Shown here in pieces: positions 1 to 11,230 of a DNA stretch of 64,000 nucleotides (positions are counted from its first letter, which is position 1; each line of letters starts with the position of its first letter). This DNA comes from Gammaproteobacteria bacterium (GTDB taxonomy: Bacteria > Pseudomonadota > Gammaproteobacteria > Eutrophobiales > Eutrophobiaceae), in contig JANQNX010000013.1 in NCBI GenBank assembly GCA_028279365.1, forward strand, positions 186,001 to 250,000. The letters are read 5' to 3'. A program made the translations under genes and the position numbers. The notes under the pieces were generated by a model. The model saw only the letters and a program-made list of their open reading frames with translations, had not been told where the DNA came from and ran no database searches.

Positions 1-1
1 T

Positions 2-1816
2 ACTGGCAGCACCTTGTTAATGCTGTCGTTGTTTTTAATCGGTATCACACTTTATACCGGCTTATCCTGGATCAGTGTAATGGACCGTACCGGCCAGCTA
101 ACCCTGACCAGTATTGCCAATGCCCGACAGTTAATCAGTTCATTCAGAGAGAACGCACAAGGACGCAAAGCCAGAAAAGATCGCGAGCATGTATTAAAAC
201 GCGATCAGGAAATAGAGGAACAGCGAACCCCTCCGGTGATTAAACCTAAATTACCTGATGCCGAACCGAGTATTCGTGCAGTTAAGGAAAAACAGGAAAG
301 CCTGTTTGAATTACCGGCCGACAGCATCCTGCCACCATTAAACTTGCTGGATGAACCACCACCGGCTAAAGGTGGGTATTCCAAAGAGGCATTGGAAGCA
401 ATGTCACGACAGGTTGAACTCAAACTCAAAGATTTTGGTGTCACGGTTGAAGTCGTCGCCGTGCATCCGGGGCCGGTGATTACCCGGTTTGAACTAGATC
501 CCGCCCCAGGCGTAAAAGGTAGTCAAATTAGTAATCTCTCCAAAGACCTGGCGCGCTCTTTATCGGTGGTCAGCGTCAGGGTTGTCGATGTGATTCCCGG
601 CAAACCTTATATCGGTCTGGAGATACCTAATGAAAACCGGGAATTGGTGACATTGGGAGAGATTTTGAATTCGAGTCAGTACGAGACTTTGAAATCACCA
701 ATGGTGATTGCACTAGGTAAAGATATCAGCGGTAAACCCATCGTGGCGGACTTGGGCAAGATGCCGCATTTACTCGTCGCCGGTACCACCGGTTCAGGTA
801 AATCGGTTGCGTTAAATGCCATGATCCTAAGCTTGTTATACAAAGCCCCGGCATCGGATGTTCGACTGATCATGATTGATCCCAAGATGCTGGAATTATC
901 GGTTTATGAAGGCATTCCAAACTTATTGGCGCCGGTCGTGACCGATATGAAAGAAGCGGCGAATGCATTGCGCTGGTGTGTGGCGGAGATGGAGAGGCGC
1001 TATAAATTAATGGCAGCGCTAGGTGTCAGGAATATTGCCGGCTATAACAAGAAAGTGCAGGACGCGATTCAAAAAGGTGAGCCTATTCCCGATCCGTTTT
1101 ATAAACCGATTAGCGAAGATGATGTGGTACCGACGCTGGACAAACTGCCATTCATCATCGTGATTATTGATGAATTGGCGGACATGATGATGACCGTCGG
1201 TAAAAAGGTGGAAGAATTAATTGCCCGTCTTGCCCAAAAGGCGAGAGCAGCAGGCGTGCATCTGATTCTTGCGACTCAGCGCCCGTCGGTTGATGTCATT
1301 ACCGGCTTGATTAAAGCCAACGTACCCAGTCGAATAGCGTTCCAGGTATCATCAAAGGTCGATTCACGTACGATTCTTGATCAGATGGGTGCTGAGCATC
1401 TGTTAGGTCATGGTGATATGCTATTTCTTCCACCGGGTACCAGTATCCCTGAGCGTGTACATGGTGCGTTTGTTTCAGATGGTGAGGTGCATAACGTGGT
1501 CGATAATCTTAAGGCACACTGTAGCGAACCGGATTATATCGATGATATTTTACGTGGACCTGCTGACGGCGGAGCAGAAGCCGTACCGGGCATTGATGCA
1601 CCGAGTGAGGAAATGGACCCGCTGTATGATGAGGCAGTGCGCATCGTAACGGAAACCAGAAAAGCATCGATTTCCTATATTCAGCGCCGTTTGAAAGTCG
1701 GCTATAACCGTGCAGCACGAATTGTTGAAGAAATGGAAAAAAGTGGTCTGGTTGGCCCATTGGAATCAAATGGCAGCCGTGAGATACATGCGGCTCCACC
1801 ACCGCCGATAGATTAA
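2..1816 (+). CDS. ftsK: DNA translocase FtsK, C-terminal part (5' end cut by window edge)
   Basis: FtsK is a septum-anchored hexameric motor that pumps DNA during division and activates XerCD at dif. The frame is open from base 2, and the first potential start (TTG at 14) lies inside a membrane segment, so the true start is outside the window. Counting from that TTG, residues 1-25 are the last transmembrane helix, then comes a short charged linker. The alpha/beta motor follows, with Walker A GTTGSGKS at 257-264 and a hydrophobic strand ending in DEL ([13 protein letters not shown]) as Walker B. The winged-helix gamma domain that reads KOPS lies near the end (around [19 protein letters not shown]). 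The linker between membrane part and motor is short compared with E. coli. lolA follows after 4 nt, as in E. coli. Confidence 0.97.
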   Translation, partial: TGSTLLMLSLFLIGITLYTGLSWISVMDRTGQLTLTSIANARQLISSFRENAQGRKARKDREHVLKRDQEIEEQRTPPVIKPKLPDAEPSIRAVKEKQESLFELPADSILPPLNLLDEPPPAKGGYSKEALEAMSRQVELKLKDFGVTVEVVAVHPGPVITRFELDPAPGVKGSQISNLSKDLARSLSVVSVRVVDVIPGKPYIGLEIPNENRELVTLGEILNSSQYETLKSPMVIALGKDISGKPIVADLGKMPHLLVAGTTGSGKSVALNAMILSLLYKAPASDVRLIMIDPKMLELSVYEGIPNLLAPVVTDMKEAANALRWCVAEMERRYKLMAALGVRNIAGYNKKVQDAIQKGEPIPDPFYKPISEDDVVPTLDKLPFIIVIIDELADMMMTVGKKVEELIARLAQKARAAGVHLILATQRPSVDVITGLIKANVPSRIAFQVSSKVDSRTILDQMGAEHLLGHGDMLFLPPGTSIPERVHGAFVSDGEVHNVVDNLKAHCSEPDYIDDILRGPADGGAEAVPGIDAPSEEMDPLYDEAVRIVTETRKASISYIQRRLKVGYNRAARIVEEMEKSGLVGPLESNGSREIHAAPPPPID

Positions 1817-1820
1817 TGTC

Positions 1821-2468
1821 ATGAACAAATTGTTAACAATCATATTGTCCGGATTGCTGCTGCTAACTCATGCATACGCAGCAGAGCGTGCTGATCCGCT
1901 CAAGGCTTTTCTTGAGGAATTGGATACCCTGGAATCAAACTTTACCCAGACATTGTTAGATGAAGACGGCAGTGAACTGGAAAAAACCACGGGTACACTG
2001 TATTTAAAACAACCGGGCCAGTTTCATTGGGCATATCAAACACCTTACATGCAGAAGATTATCTCTGATGGCGAAGTACTGTGGATATTTGATCAGGATC
2101 TGGAACAGATTACGATCCGGGCCATGGGCGATAGTCTGGAAAAAACACCGGCAGCAATTATTCTGGGAGACTCCAAGCTTGAAAAACACTTTGTGCAGGT
2201 TGATCTGGGTAAGATTGAAGGCTTTGACTGGATTGAGTTAACGCCACGTGATTTAGAAGCGCAGTATGAATCAATACGTATTGGTTTTAACAAGAATAGC
2301 CTGGGTATGATGATCATTGCCGATAATCTGGGACAAACGACTCGTATTGATTTTAGTGATGTCAGTAAGAACAGTAAGCTGGATGCTGAGTTATTTACCT
2401 TAAGTATTCCTGATGATGTTGATGTGATAGACGAACGTCTAAACGAGGTAACAGCTCCACTAGAGTAG
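1821..2468 (+). CDS. lolA: Outer-membrane lipoprotein carrier protein LolA
   Basis: LolA is the periplasmic chaperone that takes lipoproteins from LolCDE and hands them to LolB at the outer membrane. The 215 aa product has a classic signal peptide (MNKLLTIILSGLLLLTHAYA, probable cleavage after AYA at residue 20). Its mature part has typical LolA features: an early LESNFTQ segment, a YLKQPGQFHW strand, and the DNLGQTTRIDFSDV segment near the end. Length matches the family (about 200 aa). It sits between ftsK (4 nt upstream) and rarA (6 nt downstream), the conserved gammaproteobacterial order, so the three are probably cotranscribed. Confidence 0.96.
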   Translation: MNKLLTIILSGLLLLTHAYAAERADPLKAFLEELDTLESNFTQTLLDEDGSELEKTTGTLYLKQPGQFHWAYQTPYMQKIISDGEVLWIFDQDLEQITIRAMGDSLEKTPAAIILGDSKLEKHFVQVDLGKIEGFDWIELTPRDLEAQYESIRIGFNKNSLGMMIIADNLGQTTRIDFSDVSKNSKLDAELFTLSIPDDVDVIDERLNEVTAPLE

Positions 2469-2474
2469 TGAGTA

Positions 2475-3788
2475 ATGGCCGATACTAATGATTACCATCC
2501 ATTAGCCGATCGAATGCGACCTGATTCGATCAACGCCTACTTTGGACAAACACACATTCTTTCAGAAGATAAACCACTAAGAAAAGCCATAGAGCAGGGG
2601 CGGTTACACTCAATGGTGTTTTGGGGACCACCCGGCACCGGTAAAACCACTCTGGCTAAATTAATTACCCATTCCTGTGATGCACAATTTCTGACTGTTT
2701 CAGCGGTATTGAGTGGAGTAAAAGATATACGTGCTGCCATTGAACAGGCAAAACAATATCGTGAAGTTTATCAAAAAGACACGGTGTTATTTGTTGATGA
2801 GGTTCACCGCTTTAATAAATCTCAACAGGATGCGTTTTTACCTTTTGTTGAAGATGGAACGGTGACATTTATCGGTGCAACAACGGAAAACCCCTCGTTT
2901 GAGTTAAACAATGCCTTGCTCTCGCGCGTTCGTGTCTATGTATTAAAATCACTCACTGAAGATGAGTTGCTGACAATTCTTAAGCAGGCCGTCAATGATA
3001 AGGAAAACGGTCTCGGTCATCTTGCGATTACAACTACTGATGAAGTATTAGCCAGGTTAGCAAGTGTTGCCGATGGTGATGCCAGACGGGCATTGAATTT
3101 TCTTGAGATCGCATCCGATCTGGCGACTGATGGAGAAATCACGGCTGATTTAATTGACGAGGTATTAAAGGATGGCTCATTACGGCGTTTCGATAAAGGC
3201 GGCGAAGCATTTTATGATCAGATATCGGCGTTGCATAAATCTGTGCGTGGTTCCAATCCCGATGCGGCACTTTATTGGTTTACCCGAATGATAGATGGTG
3301 GCTGCGACCCGTTTTATATTGCCAGGCGTATGGTGCGTATGGCATCAGAGGATATTGGTAATGCGGATCCGCGTGGTATTCGATTAGCATTGGACGCATG
3401 GGAGACGCAGGAACGCCTGGGATCACCAGAAGGTGAATTAGCTATTGCCCAGGCGATTGTCTATCTTGCCTGTGCGGCAAAAAGCAATGCAGTGTATACC
3501 GCTTATAAAACCGCCATGCAGGATGCAAAACAATCGGGTTCCAAAGAAGTGCCGTTGCATCTGCGCAATGCGCCTACTGGTTTAATGAAATCGCTGGATT
3601 ACGGCAAAGATTATCGCTATGCGCATAATGAGGCTCATGGTTATGCCGCAGGGGAACACTATTTCCCTGACGATATGCAGGCAAAAGAGTATTATCAGCC
3701 GGTTAATCGAGGTCTAGAGATCAAGATTGCAGAAAAGCTTGCCGCGTTAAGAGAACTGGATAAAAAAGCCAAACAATCAAAAAACTAA
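2475..3788 (+). CDS. rarA: Replication-associated recombination protein A (RarA/MgsA AAA+ ATPase)
   Basis: RarA is a clamp-loader-like AAA+ ATPase (Mgs1/WRNIP1 family) that acts at stalled replication forks. The 437 aa protein carries Walker [10 protein letters not shown] at 51-59, Walker B and the following signature [15 protein letters not shown] from 104, a sensor segment [15 protein letters not shown], and arginine-finger region LLSRVRVY. The C-terminal tetramerisation part includes [15 protein letters not shown] and the family-typical [15 protein letters not shown]. Full length is as expected. It starts 6 nt after lolA and ends 1 nt before the crcB start, so translation is probably coupled. 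Confidence 0.97.
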   Translation: MADTNDYHPLADRMRPDSINAYFGQTHILSEDKPLRKAIEQGRLHSMVFWGPPGTGKTTLAKLITHSCDAQFLTVSAVLSGVKDIRAAIEQAKQYREVYQKDTVLFVDEVHRFNKSQQDAFLPFVEDGTVTFIGATTENPSFELNNALLSRVRVYVLKSLTEDELLTILKQAVNDKENGLGHLAITTTDEVLARLASVADGDARRALNFLEIASDLATDGEITADLIDEVLKDGSLRRFDKGGEAFYDQISALHKSVRGSNPDAALYWFTRMIDGGCDPFYIARRMVRMASEDIGNADPRGIRLALDAWETQERLGSPEGELAIAQAIVYLACAAKSNAVYTAYKTAMQDAKQSGSKEVPLHLRNAPTGLMKSLDYGKDYRYAHNEAHGYAAGEHYFPDDMQAKEYYQPVNRGLEIKIAEKLAALRELDKKAKQSKN

Positions 3789-3789
3789 C

Positions 3790-4170
3790 ATGTTACAACT
3801 CTTATCCATTGCTGCCGGGGGCGCACTGGGCGCGTTGCTCCGATTTTGGTGTTCGAACGTGACCCATTCATTAGCCGGCAAGGGTTTTCCTTATGGCACC
3901 CTGACAGTCAATGTCATGGGCTCTTTGCTAATTGGCGTTATTTATGTGTTGATGATCGAGCGTGCTGTCATATCGCAAGAGTGGCGAAGTTTTATGGTGG
4001 TTGGTTTATTAGGGGCGTTTACGACGTTTTCAACCTTTTCTTTTGAAACCATAAGTTTGTTTGAGTCTGGTGATATGCTTAAAGCTGGATTGAATATCAT
4101 TGTCTCTGTTTTATTATGTTTGTTTGTTTGCTGGTGCGGCATGATGTTGGCGCGCCAAACCAGTCTTTAA
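3790..4170 (+). CDS. crcB: Fluoride ion channel CrcB (Fluc)
   Basis: CrcB/Fluc forms dual-topology dimers in the inner membrane that let fluoride leave the cell. The 126 aa protein has four hydrophobic segments and the family signatures: GGALGALLRF near the N-terminus, GTLTVNVMGS at 36-45, and GLLGAFTTFSTFSFE at 72-86, which includes the pore-lining Phe and Thr residues. It begins 1 nt after the rarA stop and ends 25 nt before serS. No fluoride riboswitch is visible upstream, since it is embedded in an operon. crcB between rarA and serS is a common arrangement in gammaproteobacteria. Confidence 0.95.
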   Translation: MLQLLSIAAGGALGALLRFWCSNVTHSLAGKGFPYGTLTVNVMGSLLIGVIYVLMIERAVISQEWRSFMVVGLLGAFTTFSTFSFETISLFESGDMLKAGLNIIVSVLLCLFVCWCGMMLARQTSL

Positions 4171-4192
4171 TCGTTATTCTGGAATTTACTAA

Positions 4193-5470
<1,278 letters not shown>

Positions 5471-5492
5471 CATCAATCAGATGAATTAAACG

Positions 5493-6623
5493 ATGCAGTC
5501 CATTCCGGCTTGCTTAATGCGCGGCGGTACCAGTAAAGGCGTGTTCTTTTTAAAACAGGATTTGCCAACCGAACATAAAGCGCGCGATCAAGTATTATTA
5601 AAAATCATCGGCAGCCCTGATCCTTATGGCAAACAAATTGATGGTCTGGGCGGTGCTACCTCCAGTACCAGCAAGATTGTTATTACTGATAAATCCAGCC
5701 GCGAAGATTGTGATGTTGATTATTTATTTGGTCACGTCGCAATTAAAGAACCCGTGATCGATTATTCCGGTAATTGCGGTAACCTGACGTCTGCTGTTGG
5801 TGTGTTTGCGATAGAGCAAGGCTTGGTTGAAAACGTAACTTCACCAATTACCGCTGTGCGTGTATGGCAGGAAAACCTGGGGCAACGTATTGTTGTTAAT
5901 GTGCCAGTTGATGAACAAGGCAATGTCGTTACAGCAGGGCACCAATCAATAGCCGGCGTTAGCGGAACCGGTGCGCCAATTCAAATCGACTTTATTAAAC
6001 CGGGCAGGGAAGACGGTACAGTATTACCTACCGGTAATGTCATCGACACAATTGAGATTGATGGCGAAAGCATAATCGCAACATTGCTGTATGCAGGAAA
6101 TGCAACTGTGTTTATTCATGAGGATAGTTTAGATTTGAGTGATGAAGAATCCGTTGAGGCCATAAATAACAATAGTGAATTGCTCGCGTGGGTAGAGAAA
6201 ATACGTTGCGCAGCCTCAGTAAAAATGGGCTTGACTGAATCATTAGACGAAGCGGCAAACAGACCAGGTACGCCGAAGTTAGCTTATGTAGCAAAGCCAC
6301 GTGACTACACAAATTCAGAAAGTACCCTGATTAAACAAAATGAAATCGATATCTATGCGCGTATCTTTTCGATGGGTAAATTACATCACGCATTTACCGG
6401 TACCGGCGCCATAGCGCTGGCCGTTGCGGCAAATATAGAAGGCACGCTAGTACATTCATGCATATCAACATCGGATAACAAGGCGATTCGTATTGGCCAC
6501 ACAGCAGGGCTATTCGAGACTAGTGCTGAGGTGCAAAAAAATAATCAGCAATGGATAGTCAAACAGGCCAGCATGATTAGAACGGCAAGGTGCCTGATGA
6601 AAGGTAATGTCTATATAAGTTGA
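5493..6623 (+). CDS. PrpF/AcnD-accessory family isomerase (DUF453)
   Basis: The 376 aa protein belongs to the PrpF family (2-methylaconitate cis-trans isomerase, 4-oxalomesaconate tautomerase and relatives with a diaminopimelate-epimerase fold). Diagnostic segments are the N-terminal IPACLMRGGTSKGVFFL, LGGATSSTSKIVI, and YSGNCGNLTSAVGVFAIE around residue 90-110. A further segment near the C-terminus, HHAFTGTGAIALAVAA, is also typical. Members act on unsaturated tricarboxylic acids. No prpB, prpC, acnD or gal/protocatechuate genes are nearby, so the substrate cannot be assigned. It lies 22 nt after serS and may be read through from it. Confidence 0.85.
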   Translation: MQSIPACLMRGGTSKGVFFLKQDLPTEHKARDQVLLKIIGSPDPYGKQIDGLGGATSSTSKIVITDKSSREDCDVDYLFGHVAIKEPVIDYSGNCGNLTSAVGVFAIEQGLVENVTSPITAVRVWQENLGQRIVVNVPVDEQGNVVTAGHQSIAGVSGTGAPIQIDFIKPGREDGTVLPTGNVIDTIEIDGESIIATLLYAGNATVFIHEDSLDLSDEESVEAINNNSELLAWVEKIRCAASVKMGLTESLDEAANRPGTPKLAYVAKPRDYTNSESTLIKQNEIDIYARIFSMGKLHHAFTGTGAIALAVAANIEGTLVHSCISTSDNKAIRIGHTAGLFETSAEVQKNNQQWIVKQASMIRTARCLMKGNVYIS

Positions 6624-6633
6624 GTCAACAGTA

Positions 6634-6795
6634 TTATTTGGTCACGATCCACAGTGCATGAATCATTGCCGGGAAGTAGAGTAAAAAACATAACACGATA
6701 TTAATAATCAGATCTTTACCCGCACCTTTCTTTAAAAACACGGCAACGGGTGCAAGCAACACAGCAAGAATGATTAAAACAATTTTGTTATCCAT
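6634..6795 (-). CDS. Pmp3/YqaE family small membrane protein (UPF0057)
   Basis: A small gene of 54 codons including the stop (53 aa). The ATG at 6795 is preceded by the ribosome-binding sequence GGAGAG (about 4 nt spacing), and the TAA ends at 6634. The product has two hydrophobic helices (residues 4-20 and 28-50) joined by a Lys/Gly turn (KKGAGKD). It shows the Pmp3/YqaE pattern: a first helix ending LLAPVAVFLKKG, and a second helix INIVLCFLLYFPAMIHALWIV with the family's FPAxIHALWI signature. Family members are linked to salt, cold and membrane-potential stress in yeast, plants and bacteria. It follows pntB on the same strand, so it may be the last gene of the pnt operon. Confidence 0.88.
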   Translation of the reverse strand: MDNKIVLIILAVLLAPVAVFLKKGAGKDLIINIVLCFLLYFPAMIHALWIVTK

Positions 6796-6817
6796 GATCT
6801 CTCCAGATGATAAAGTT

Positions 6818-6847
6818 CGCGCCCCGGGAAATGATTTTAGGGGCGCG
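6818..6847 (-). other. Intercistronic hairpin between pntB and the Pmp3-like gene
   Basis: A perfect 8-bp GC stem (CGCGCCCC at 6818-6825 with GGGGCGCG at 6840-6847) has a 14-nt loop. It lies just after the pntB stop and upstream of the small membrane protein gene. On the minus strand it is not followed by a T run, so it is a poor intrinsic terminator. It could instead protect the 3' end of pntAB mRNA or set the ratio between pntB and the downstream gene. Confidence 0.5.
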
Positions 6848-6856
6848 ATGTTTGAA

Positions 6857-8272
6857 TTAGGACTGTAAGGCTTTTAACACCGCATCCAGGCTTTCTTTGG
6901 CATCACCAAAATACATGCGTGTGTTTTCTTTAAAGAAAAGCGGATTTTGTACGCCAGCATAACCGGTTGCCATACCGCGTTTTAACACGATGGTTGTATT
7001 GCCTTTCCAGCATTCCAGTACCGGCATGCCGGCGATTGGACTATTTGGATCGTCTAGTGCTGACGGGTTAACTATATCATTTGCACCAATGATCACAGAC
7101 ACATCAACATCGGGGAAGTCTTCATTAATTTCTTCCATTTCAAACACGATGTCATAAGGGACTTTTGCTTCAGCTAACAGAACGTTCATATGCCCCGGCA
7201 TACGACCGGCAACAGGGTGTATGCCGAAGCGCACATTGACTTTTTTATCACGTAATACCTTTGTGATTTCGTTAACGGTATGTTGCGCCTGCGCAACCGC
7301 CATGCCATAGCCGGGGATGATCATGACTTCCTTTGCGTCAGACAACAGGGCAGCCACTTCCTCGGTTTCAATGGCAACGACTTCACCTTGCTCTTCATCG
7401 CTACTGGAACCGCCACCTGTTGTGGTACCAAAACCACCGGCAATCACCGAAATGAAATTACGGTTCATCGCGCGACACATAATGTAACTCAAGATAGCAC
7501 CACTACTGCCGACTAATGCGCCAACAACGATAAGAAGATCGTTCGATAACATGAAGCCTGTCGCTGAAGCGGCCCAGCCTGAATAACTGTTTAGCATAGA
7601 TACCACGACCGGCATATCGGCACCACCGATTGCCATGACCATATGCACACCAAAGGCCAGAGCAATGATCGTCATCAGCATTAACGGAATAAAAGCGACT
7701 GCGCTACCGGCTTCGGCGGCACTAATAAACCATGAACCCAGCCAAATCGTAATAAGTAATAAACCGAGGTTTAACCAGTGACGTGCTGGTAGTAACAAAG
7801 GGTTACCACCAATCTTGCCACTTAATTTGCCAAAGGCGATGATTGAACCGGAGAAGGTGATCGCGCCAATTAATATTCCAACATAGATTTCTATTTCGTG
7901 GATGACTTTTTCGACGTGTGTCGGGAAAGTGATCGTGGTATCCATGAAATTAACATAGCCAACTAACACGGCAGCAAGACCTACCAGGCTGTGCAAGATA
8001 GCAACCAGCTCCGGCATTTGCGTCATCTCGACTTTCCTGGCCAACGTGACACCAATAGCACCACCGATGCCCATCATCAGCACAATCAAGATGTAACTTA
8101 ACGCGCCGTCAACTCTAGGTCCAAAAATAGTAGCCAGGATGGCAATGGTCATGCCGATAATACCGAAGATATTACCTCGGCGAGCGGTTTCCTGATTACT
8201 CAGGCCGCCAAGAGTCAGTATGAACAGGATGGTAGCGGCGATATAGGAAACTGTAACTAAACCCTCAGACAT
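6857..8272 (-). CDS. pntB: NAD(P) transhydrogenase subunit beta
   Basis: PntB supplies most of the membrane proton channel (domain II) and the NADP(H)-binding domain III of the proton-translocating transhydrogenase. This enzyme makes NADPH from NADH using the proton gradient. The 471 aa product has eight or nine hydrophobic segments up to about residue 265. Domain III begins near [26 protein letters not shown] and includes [20 protein letters not shown] and the NADP-site loop [12 protein letters not shown]. The C-terminus has the [17 protein letters not shown] lid. It starts 10 nt downstream of pntA, in one operon. Confidence 0.98.
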   Translation of the reverse strand: MSEGLVTVSYIAATILFILTLGGLSNQETARRGNIFGIIGMTIAILATIFGPRVDGALSYILIVLMMGIGGAIGVTLARKVEMTQMPELVAILHSLVGLAAVLVGYVNFMDTTITFPTHVEKVIHEIEIYVGILIGAITFSGSIIAFGKLSGKIGGNPLLLPARHWLNLGLLLITIWLGSWFISAAEAGSAVAFIPLMLMTIIALAFGVHMVMAIGGADMPVVVSMLNSYSGWAASATGFMLSNDLLIVVGALVGSSGAILSYIMCRAMNRNFISVIAGGFGTTTGGGSSSDEEQGEVVAIETEEVAALLSDAKEVMIIPGYGMAVAQAQHTVNEITKVLRDKKVNVRFGIHPVAGRMPGHMNVLLAEAKVPYDIVFEMEEINEDFPDVDVSVIIGANDIVNPSALDDPNSPIAGMPVLECWKGNTTIVLKRGMATGYAGVQNPLFFKENTRMYFGDAKESLDAVLKALQS

Positions 8273-8282
8273 AATATCCCCC

Positions 8283-9821
8283 TTATTTCCTGAACATTTG
8301 TAACATACGCTGGGTTACGGCAAAGCCGCCAGCGATGTTAATGCTGGTAATGAGTACGCCTATCGAAGCCAGCAGCACCAGGAAAAAACCGGATGATGAG
8401 ATTTGTATCAGGGCACCAATGATAATAATACTGCTTACTGCGTTGGTCACACTCATTAGCGGTGTGTGCAGGGAAGCAGTTACATTCCAGATCACCATAT
8501 AGCCAACGAAACAGGCTAATACGAATACAGTGAAGTGATTCATAAACGAGGGTGGGGCAACGGTACCTAATCCAAATAATGCAACCGCGCCAACTGCCAT
8601 GGCAATCAGTTGAGTGATGCCGCTGGATTTTTTCGGTTCAGGCTTTTCAACAGCGATTTCCTGTTTCGGAGCCGCGGCTGGTGCAGCTGAGAGTTTTGGC
8701 GCCGGAGGTGGCCAGGTAATTTCGCCTTCTTTTACAACAGTTGCACCGCGTATTGCTTCGTCTTCAAAGTCGATGATCATCTCGCCATCTTTTTCAGGTG
8801 TCATATCGGTAATTAAATGACGCAGGTTGGTTGCATAGAGTTGGCTGGACTGCGTCGGTAAACGGCTTGGGAGATCGGTATAACCAATGACAATCACACC
8901 ATTGTCAGTCACATTCACTTCATGTGGCACCGTCATTTCACAGTTACCACCTTGCTCTGCCGCTAAATCAACAATGACACTACCGTTTTTCATTGATTTG
9001 ACCATCTCTTCACTGATTAGCTTGGGCGCAGGCTTACCTGGGATCAATGCAGTGGTGATAATAATGTCGACTTCCTGTGCCTGTTCTGCAAACAGCGCCA
9101 TTTCTGCTGCGATAAATTCGTCACTCATGGTCTTGGCATAACCGCCTTCGCCACTACCATCTTCTTCAAAGTCGAGCATGAGGAAATCAGCGCCCATACT
9201 TTCGACCTGTTCTTTTACTTCAGGACGGGTATCAAATGAGCGAACAATGGCACCAAGACTATTGGCAGCGCCAATTGCTGCCAATCCGGCAACGCCAGCA
9301 CCAATAATCAGGACTTTAGCCGGAGGCACTTTGCCTGCCGCTGTGATTTGACCGGTAAAGAAACGGCCGAAATGATGCGATGCTTCAATGACTGCACGAT
9401 AACCGGCGATATTGGCCATGGAGCTGAGCGCATCCATTTTTTGCGCTCGTGAAATACGCGGCACGCTGTCCATCGCCAGGATGTTCACCTTTTTCGAAGA
9501 GAGTTTATTCATTAACTCTTCGTTTTGAGCAGGCCAAATAAAACTGATCAGGGTCTGACCTTCTCGTAATAATTCCACTTCGCTATCATCCGGTGCCCTG
9601 ACTTTAAATATAATGTCAGAGGCATCCCAAAGTGCTTTCGTATCTGAAATGACTTCGGCACCAGCTTCGCTGTAAACATCATCATTGAAATTGGCAGCTA
9701 TGCCCGCGCCGGATTCAACCGCAACGTCATAACCGAGTTTCTGTAGCCATTTGATGACTTCAGGTGTGGTGGCGACGCGTTTTTCGCCACTATACGTTTC
9801 CTTAGGCACCCCGATCTTCAT
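8283..9821 (-). CDS. pntA: NAD(P) transhydrogenase subunit alpha
   Basis: PntA carries the NAD(H)-binding domain I plus the first helices of the membrane domain. The 512 aa product has the E. coli-type fused form (about 510 aa), rather than the split PntAA/PntAB form. Domain I begins [20 protein letters not shown], with the dinucleotide-binding loop [21 protein letters not shown] and the mobile loop near [16 protein letters not shown] proline/alanine-rich linker (about 370-400) leads to four transmembrane helices. The ribosome-binding site is good (AGAGGGGG about 6 nt before the ATG). It heads the pntA-pntB operon. The 288 bp upstream of it hold no further gene I can support. Confidence 0.98.
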   Translation of the reverse strand: MKIGVPKETYSGEKRVATTPEVIKWLQKLGYDVAVESGAGIAANFNDDVYSEAGAEVISDTKALWDASDIIFKVRAPDDSEVELLREGQTLISFIWPAQNEELMNKLSSKKVNILAMDSVPRISRAQKMDALSSMANIAGYRAVIEASHHFGRFFTGQITAAGKVPPAKVLIIGAGVAGLAAIGAANSLGAIVRSFDTRPEVKEQVESMGADFLMLDFEEDGSGEGGYAKTMSDEFIAAEMALFAEQAQEVDIIITTALIPGKPAPKLISEEMVKSMKNGSVIVDLAAEQGGNCEMTVPHEVNVTDNGVIVIGYTDLPSRLPTQSSQLYATNLRHLITDMTPEKDGEMIIDFEDEAIRGATVVKEGEITWPPPAPKLSAAPAAAPKQEIAVEKPEPKKSSGITQLIAMAVGAVALFGLGTVAPPSFMNHFTVFVLACFVGYMVIWNVTASLHTPLMSVTNAVSSIIIIGALIQISSSGFFLVLLASIGVLITSINIAGGFAVTQRMLQMFRK

Positions 9822-10061
9822 CGAATACCCCCTCTATTACTGTGGAATTAATTGAATTTTGTTCTATTTTTAGCGTTCAAGATGCTATCACGATTAGCTT
9901 TGTAATTCATAGCTAACGGTTTGAAATGTACTTAATCAATAGAGTTAACAACAAGATTGGCGTAAATCGCAACAGATATGCTACGTTGAGATTCTGGTTT
10001 TATATGACACTATTTTTTGGCCATCATGATGTAAAACTCAACACATATCGCAATTAAAAAT

Positions 10062-10088
10062 AAAAAACCCGGCTGTTGCCGGGTTTTT
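10062..10088 (-). terminator. Intrinsic terminator of yccA (bidirectional shape)
   Basis: The stem CCCGGC (10068-10073), loop TGTT and GCCGGG (10078-10083) are flanked by A6 on one side and T5 on the other. Read on the minus strand, the hairpin is followed by TTTTTTATTTTT, a classic intrinsic terminator 22 nt after the yccA stop. In the plus direction it also ends in T5, but no plus-strand gene precedes it. Confidence 0.85.
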
Positions 10089-10109
10089 GAAGATTGTCTG
10101 GACGCTCCG

Positions 10110-10784
10110 TTAATCGTCGCCAGAGAAAGCGGCAAGTAAATGCAGCAAATGTTGAAACAGGATGACGATATTTAAATATAGAGAAATCGTCGCCATGACG
10201 TAGTTTCTCTCTCCGCCGTGAATGATGCGACTGGTGTCATATAGAATGAAACCACTCATGATCAATACCATGATTGAACTGATAGCCAGCTGAATGGCCG
10301 GGATTTGCAGAAACAGGTTGAGCAGCATGGCGCCAAGGCCCACCATAAACCCGACAATCAGAAAACCGCCGAGAAATGAGAAATCCTTGCGGGTGGTCAG
10401 CACATAACCTGACAGTCCCAGAAATATGACACCGGTTCCGCCTAGTGCTGTTCCAATCAGCTGCGAACCGTTGGAATAAGCAGCCATGTAGTGATTCAGC
10501 ATAGGGCCTAATCCATATCCCAGTAGTCCGACAAAAACAAAGGTCAGGGGCAGGGCGGCGACAGAATTTCTGTATTTTGGTATTACAAACCAAACCAGGC
10601 CTATCGCAACAATATTACATACCAGCGCCGACATAAATGATGCGTTGGTCGCCACTGCGACAGCAGACATCAACGCGCTAAAAAACAGTGTGGCTGATAA
10701 CAATAAATATGTGTTTTTCAGTACTTTATTTGTTGCCAGCGCCGATTCATTCGTTTGGGCAACAGCGTAAGGAGTTTGACTCAT
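10110..10784 (-). CDS. BAX inhibitor-1/YccA family membrane protein
   Basis: A 224 aa polytopic inner-membrane protein of the BI-1/YccA (TMBIM) family. There are seven hydrophobic segments after a soluble N-terminus with the family-typical start (MSQTPYAVAQTNESALATNKVLKNTYLLL). YccA in E. coli modulates FtsH proteolysis, and BsYetJ conducts calcium, so an exact role is not fixed. Typical C-terminal features are the MSGFILYDTSRIIHGGE loop and the last helix SLYLNIVILFQHLLHLL. The ribosome-binding site is strong (AGAGGTGA before the ATG). It is flanked by its own terminator and stands alone. Confidence 0.93.
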   Translation of the reverse strand: MSQTPYAVAQTNESALATNKVLKNTYLLLSATLFFSALMSAVAVATNASFMSALVCNIVAIGLVWFVIPKYRNSVAALPLTFVFVGLLGYGLGPMLNHYMAAYSNGSQLIGTALGGTGVIFLGLSGYVLTTRKDFSFLGGFLIVGFMVGLGAMLLNLFLQIPAIQLAISSIMVLIMSGFILYDTSRIIHGGERNYVMATISLYLNIVILFQHLLHLLAAFSGDD

Positions 10785-10928
10785 CTAAATCACCTCTTTT
10801 TGAAATAATAACTACTATGTAATGCTTTGAGCGTAAGAATTCAAGTTTTGTTTCATGAATTTTTCATTAATTTCAACAAATAATCAGGCTTTTCCCTCTG
10901 GTCTTGATGATGTATTCTCTCGCTCCTT

Positions 10929-11063
10929 AGTTGTTTCGGAGAGGTGGCAGACAAATTCGTCGGGAACGAATTTGGACACTTGAGCGAAGCGAGAGTGGTG
11001 CGCAGCACCGAGGCACAGGATGTGCCGAGTCAATGGTTGAATGCAAAGCGACAGCGTCGCTTT
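10929..11063 (+). repeat. Broken tRNA-Ser copy carrying an array of perfect hairpins
   Basis: Bases 10929-10951 repeat 11091-11113 exactly (23 nt, covering the tRNA-Ser leader and acceptor/D arm). A second tRNA fragment, TGGTTGAATGCA at 11034-11045, matches the D loop of the intact gene. Between and after these lie successive palindromes: 9-bp stem 10952-10960/10966-10974 (5-nt loop); imperfect 10977-10997 with tandem G-A mismatches; 5-bp stem 10997-11001/11005-11009 (3-nt loop); 6-bp stem 11012-11017/11021-11026 (3-nt loop); and 8-bp stem 11045-11052/11056-11063 (3-nt loop). It cannot fold as a functional tRNA. It looks like a tRNA-derived pseudogene invaded by a palindromic element. Confidence 0.75.
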
Positions 11064-11099
11064 AAGTTGATGTTCCATTAGATAAAATGCAGTTGTTTC

Positions 11100-11190
11100 G
11101 GAGAGGTGGCAGAGTGGTTGAATGCACCGGTCTTGAAAACCGGCAAGGGTGAATAGCCCTTCGTGGGTTCAAATCCCACCCTCTCCGCCA
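11100..11190 (+). tRNA. tRNA-Ser (anticodon UGA)
   Basis: A 91-nt gene with encoded CCA. Acceptor arm GGAGAGG pairs with CCTCTCC, the long variable arm is typical of serine tRNAs (CAAGGGTGAATAGCCCTTC), and the T arm is GTGGGTTCAAATCCCAC. The anticodon loop CTTGAAA puts TGA at 11134-11136. A plausible -10 (TAAAAT, 11083-11088) lies just upstream, and a bidirectional terminator follows at 11231-11265. Its 3' end has served as an integration site: the last 14 bases recur at 12829-12842. Confidence 0.97.
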
Positions 11191-11230
11191 TTATTTTAAT
11201 ATATCTAATTGATATATAAATAAATGATAT

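Noticed and set aside
10884-11078. 64-codon minus-strand reading frame overlapping the broken tRNA-Ser copy
   Set aside because: It is the translation of palindromic and tRNA-derived DNA, has no ribosome-binding site or known similarity, and its codons follow the hairpins.
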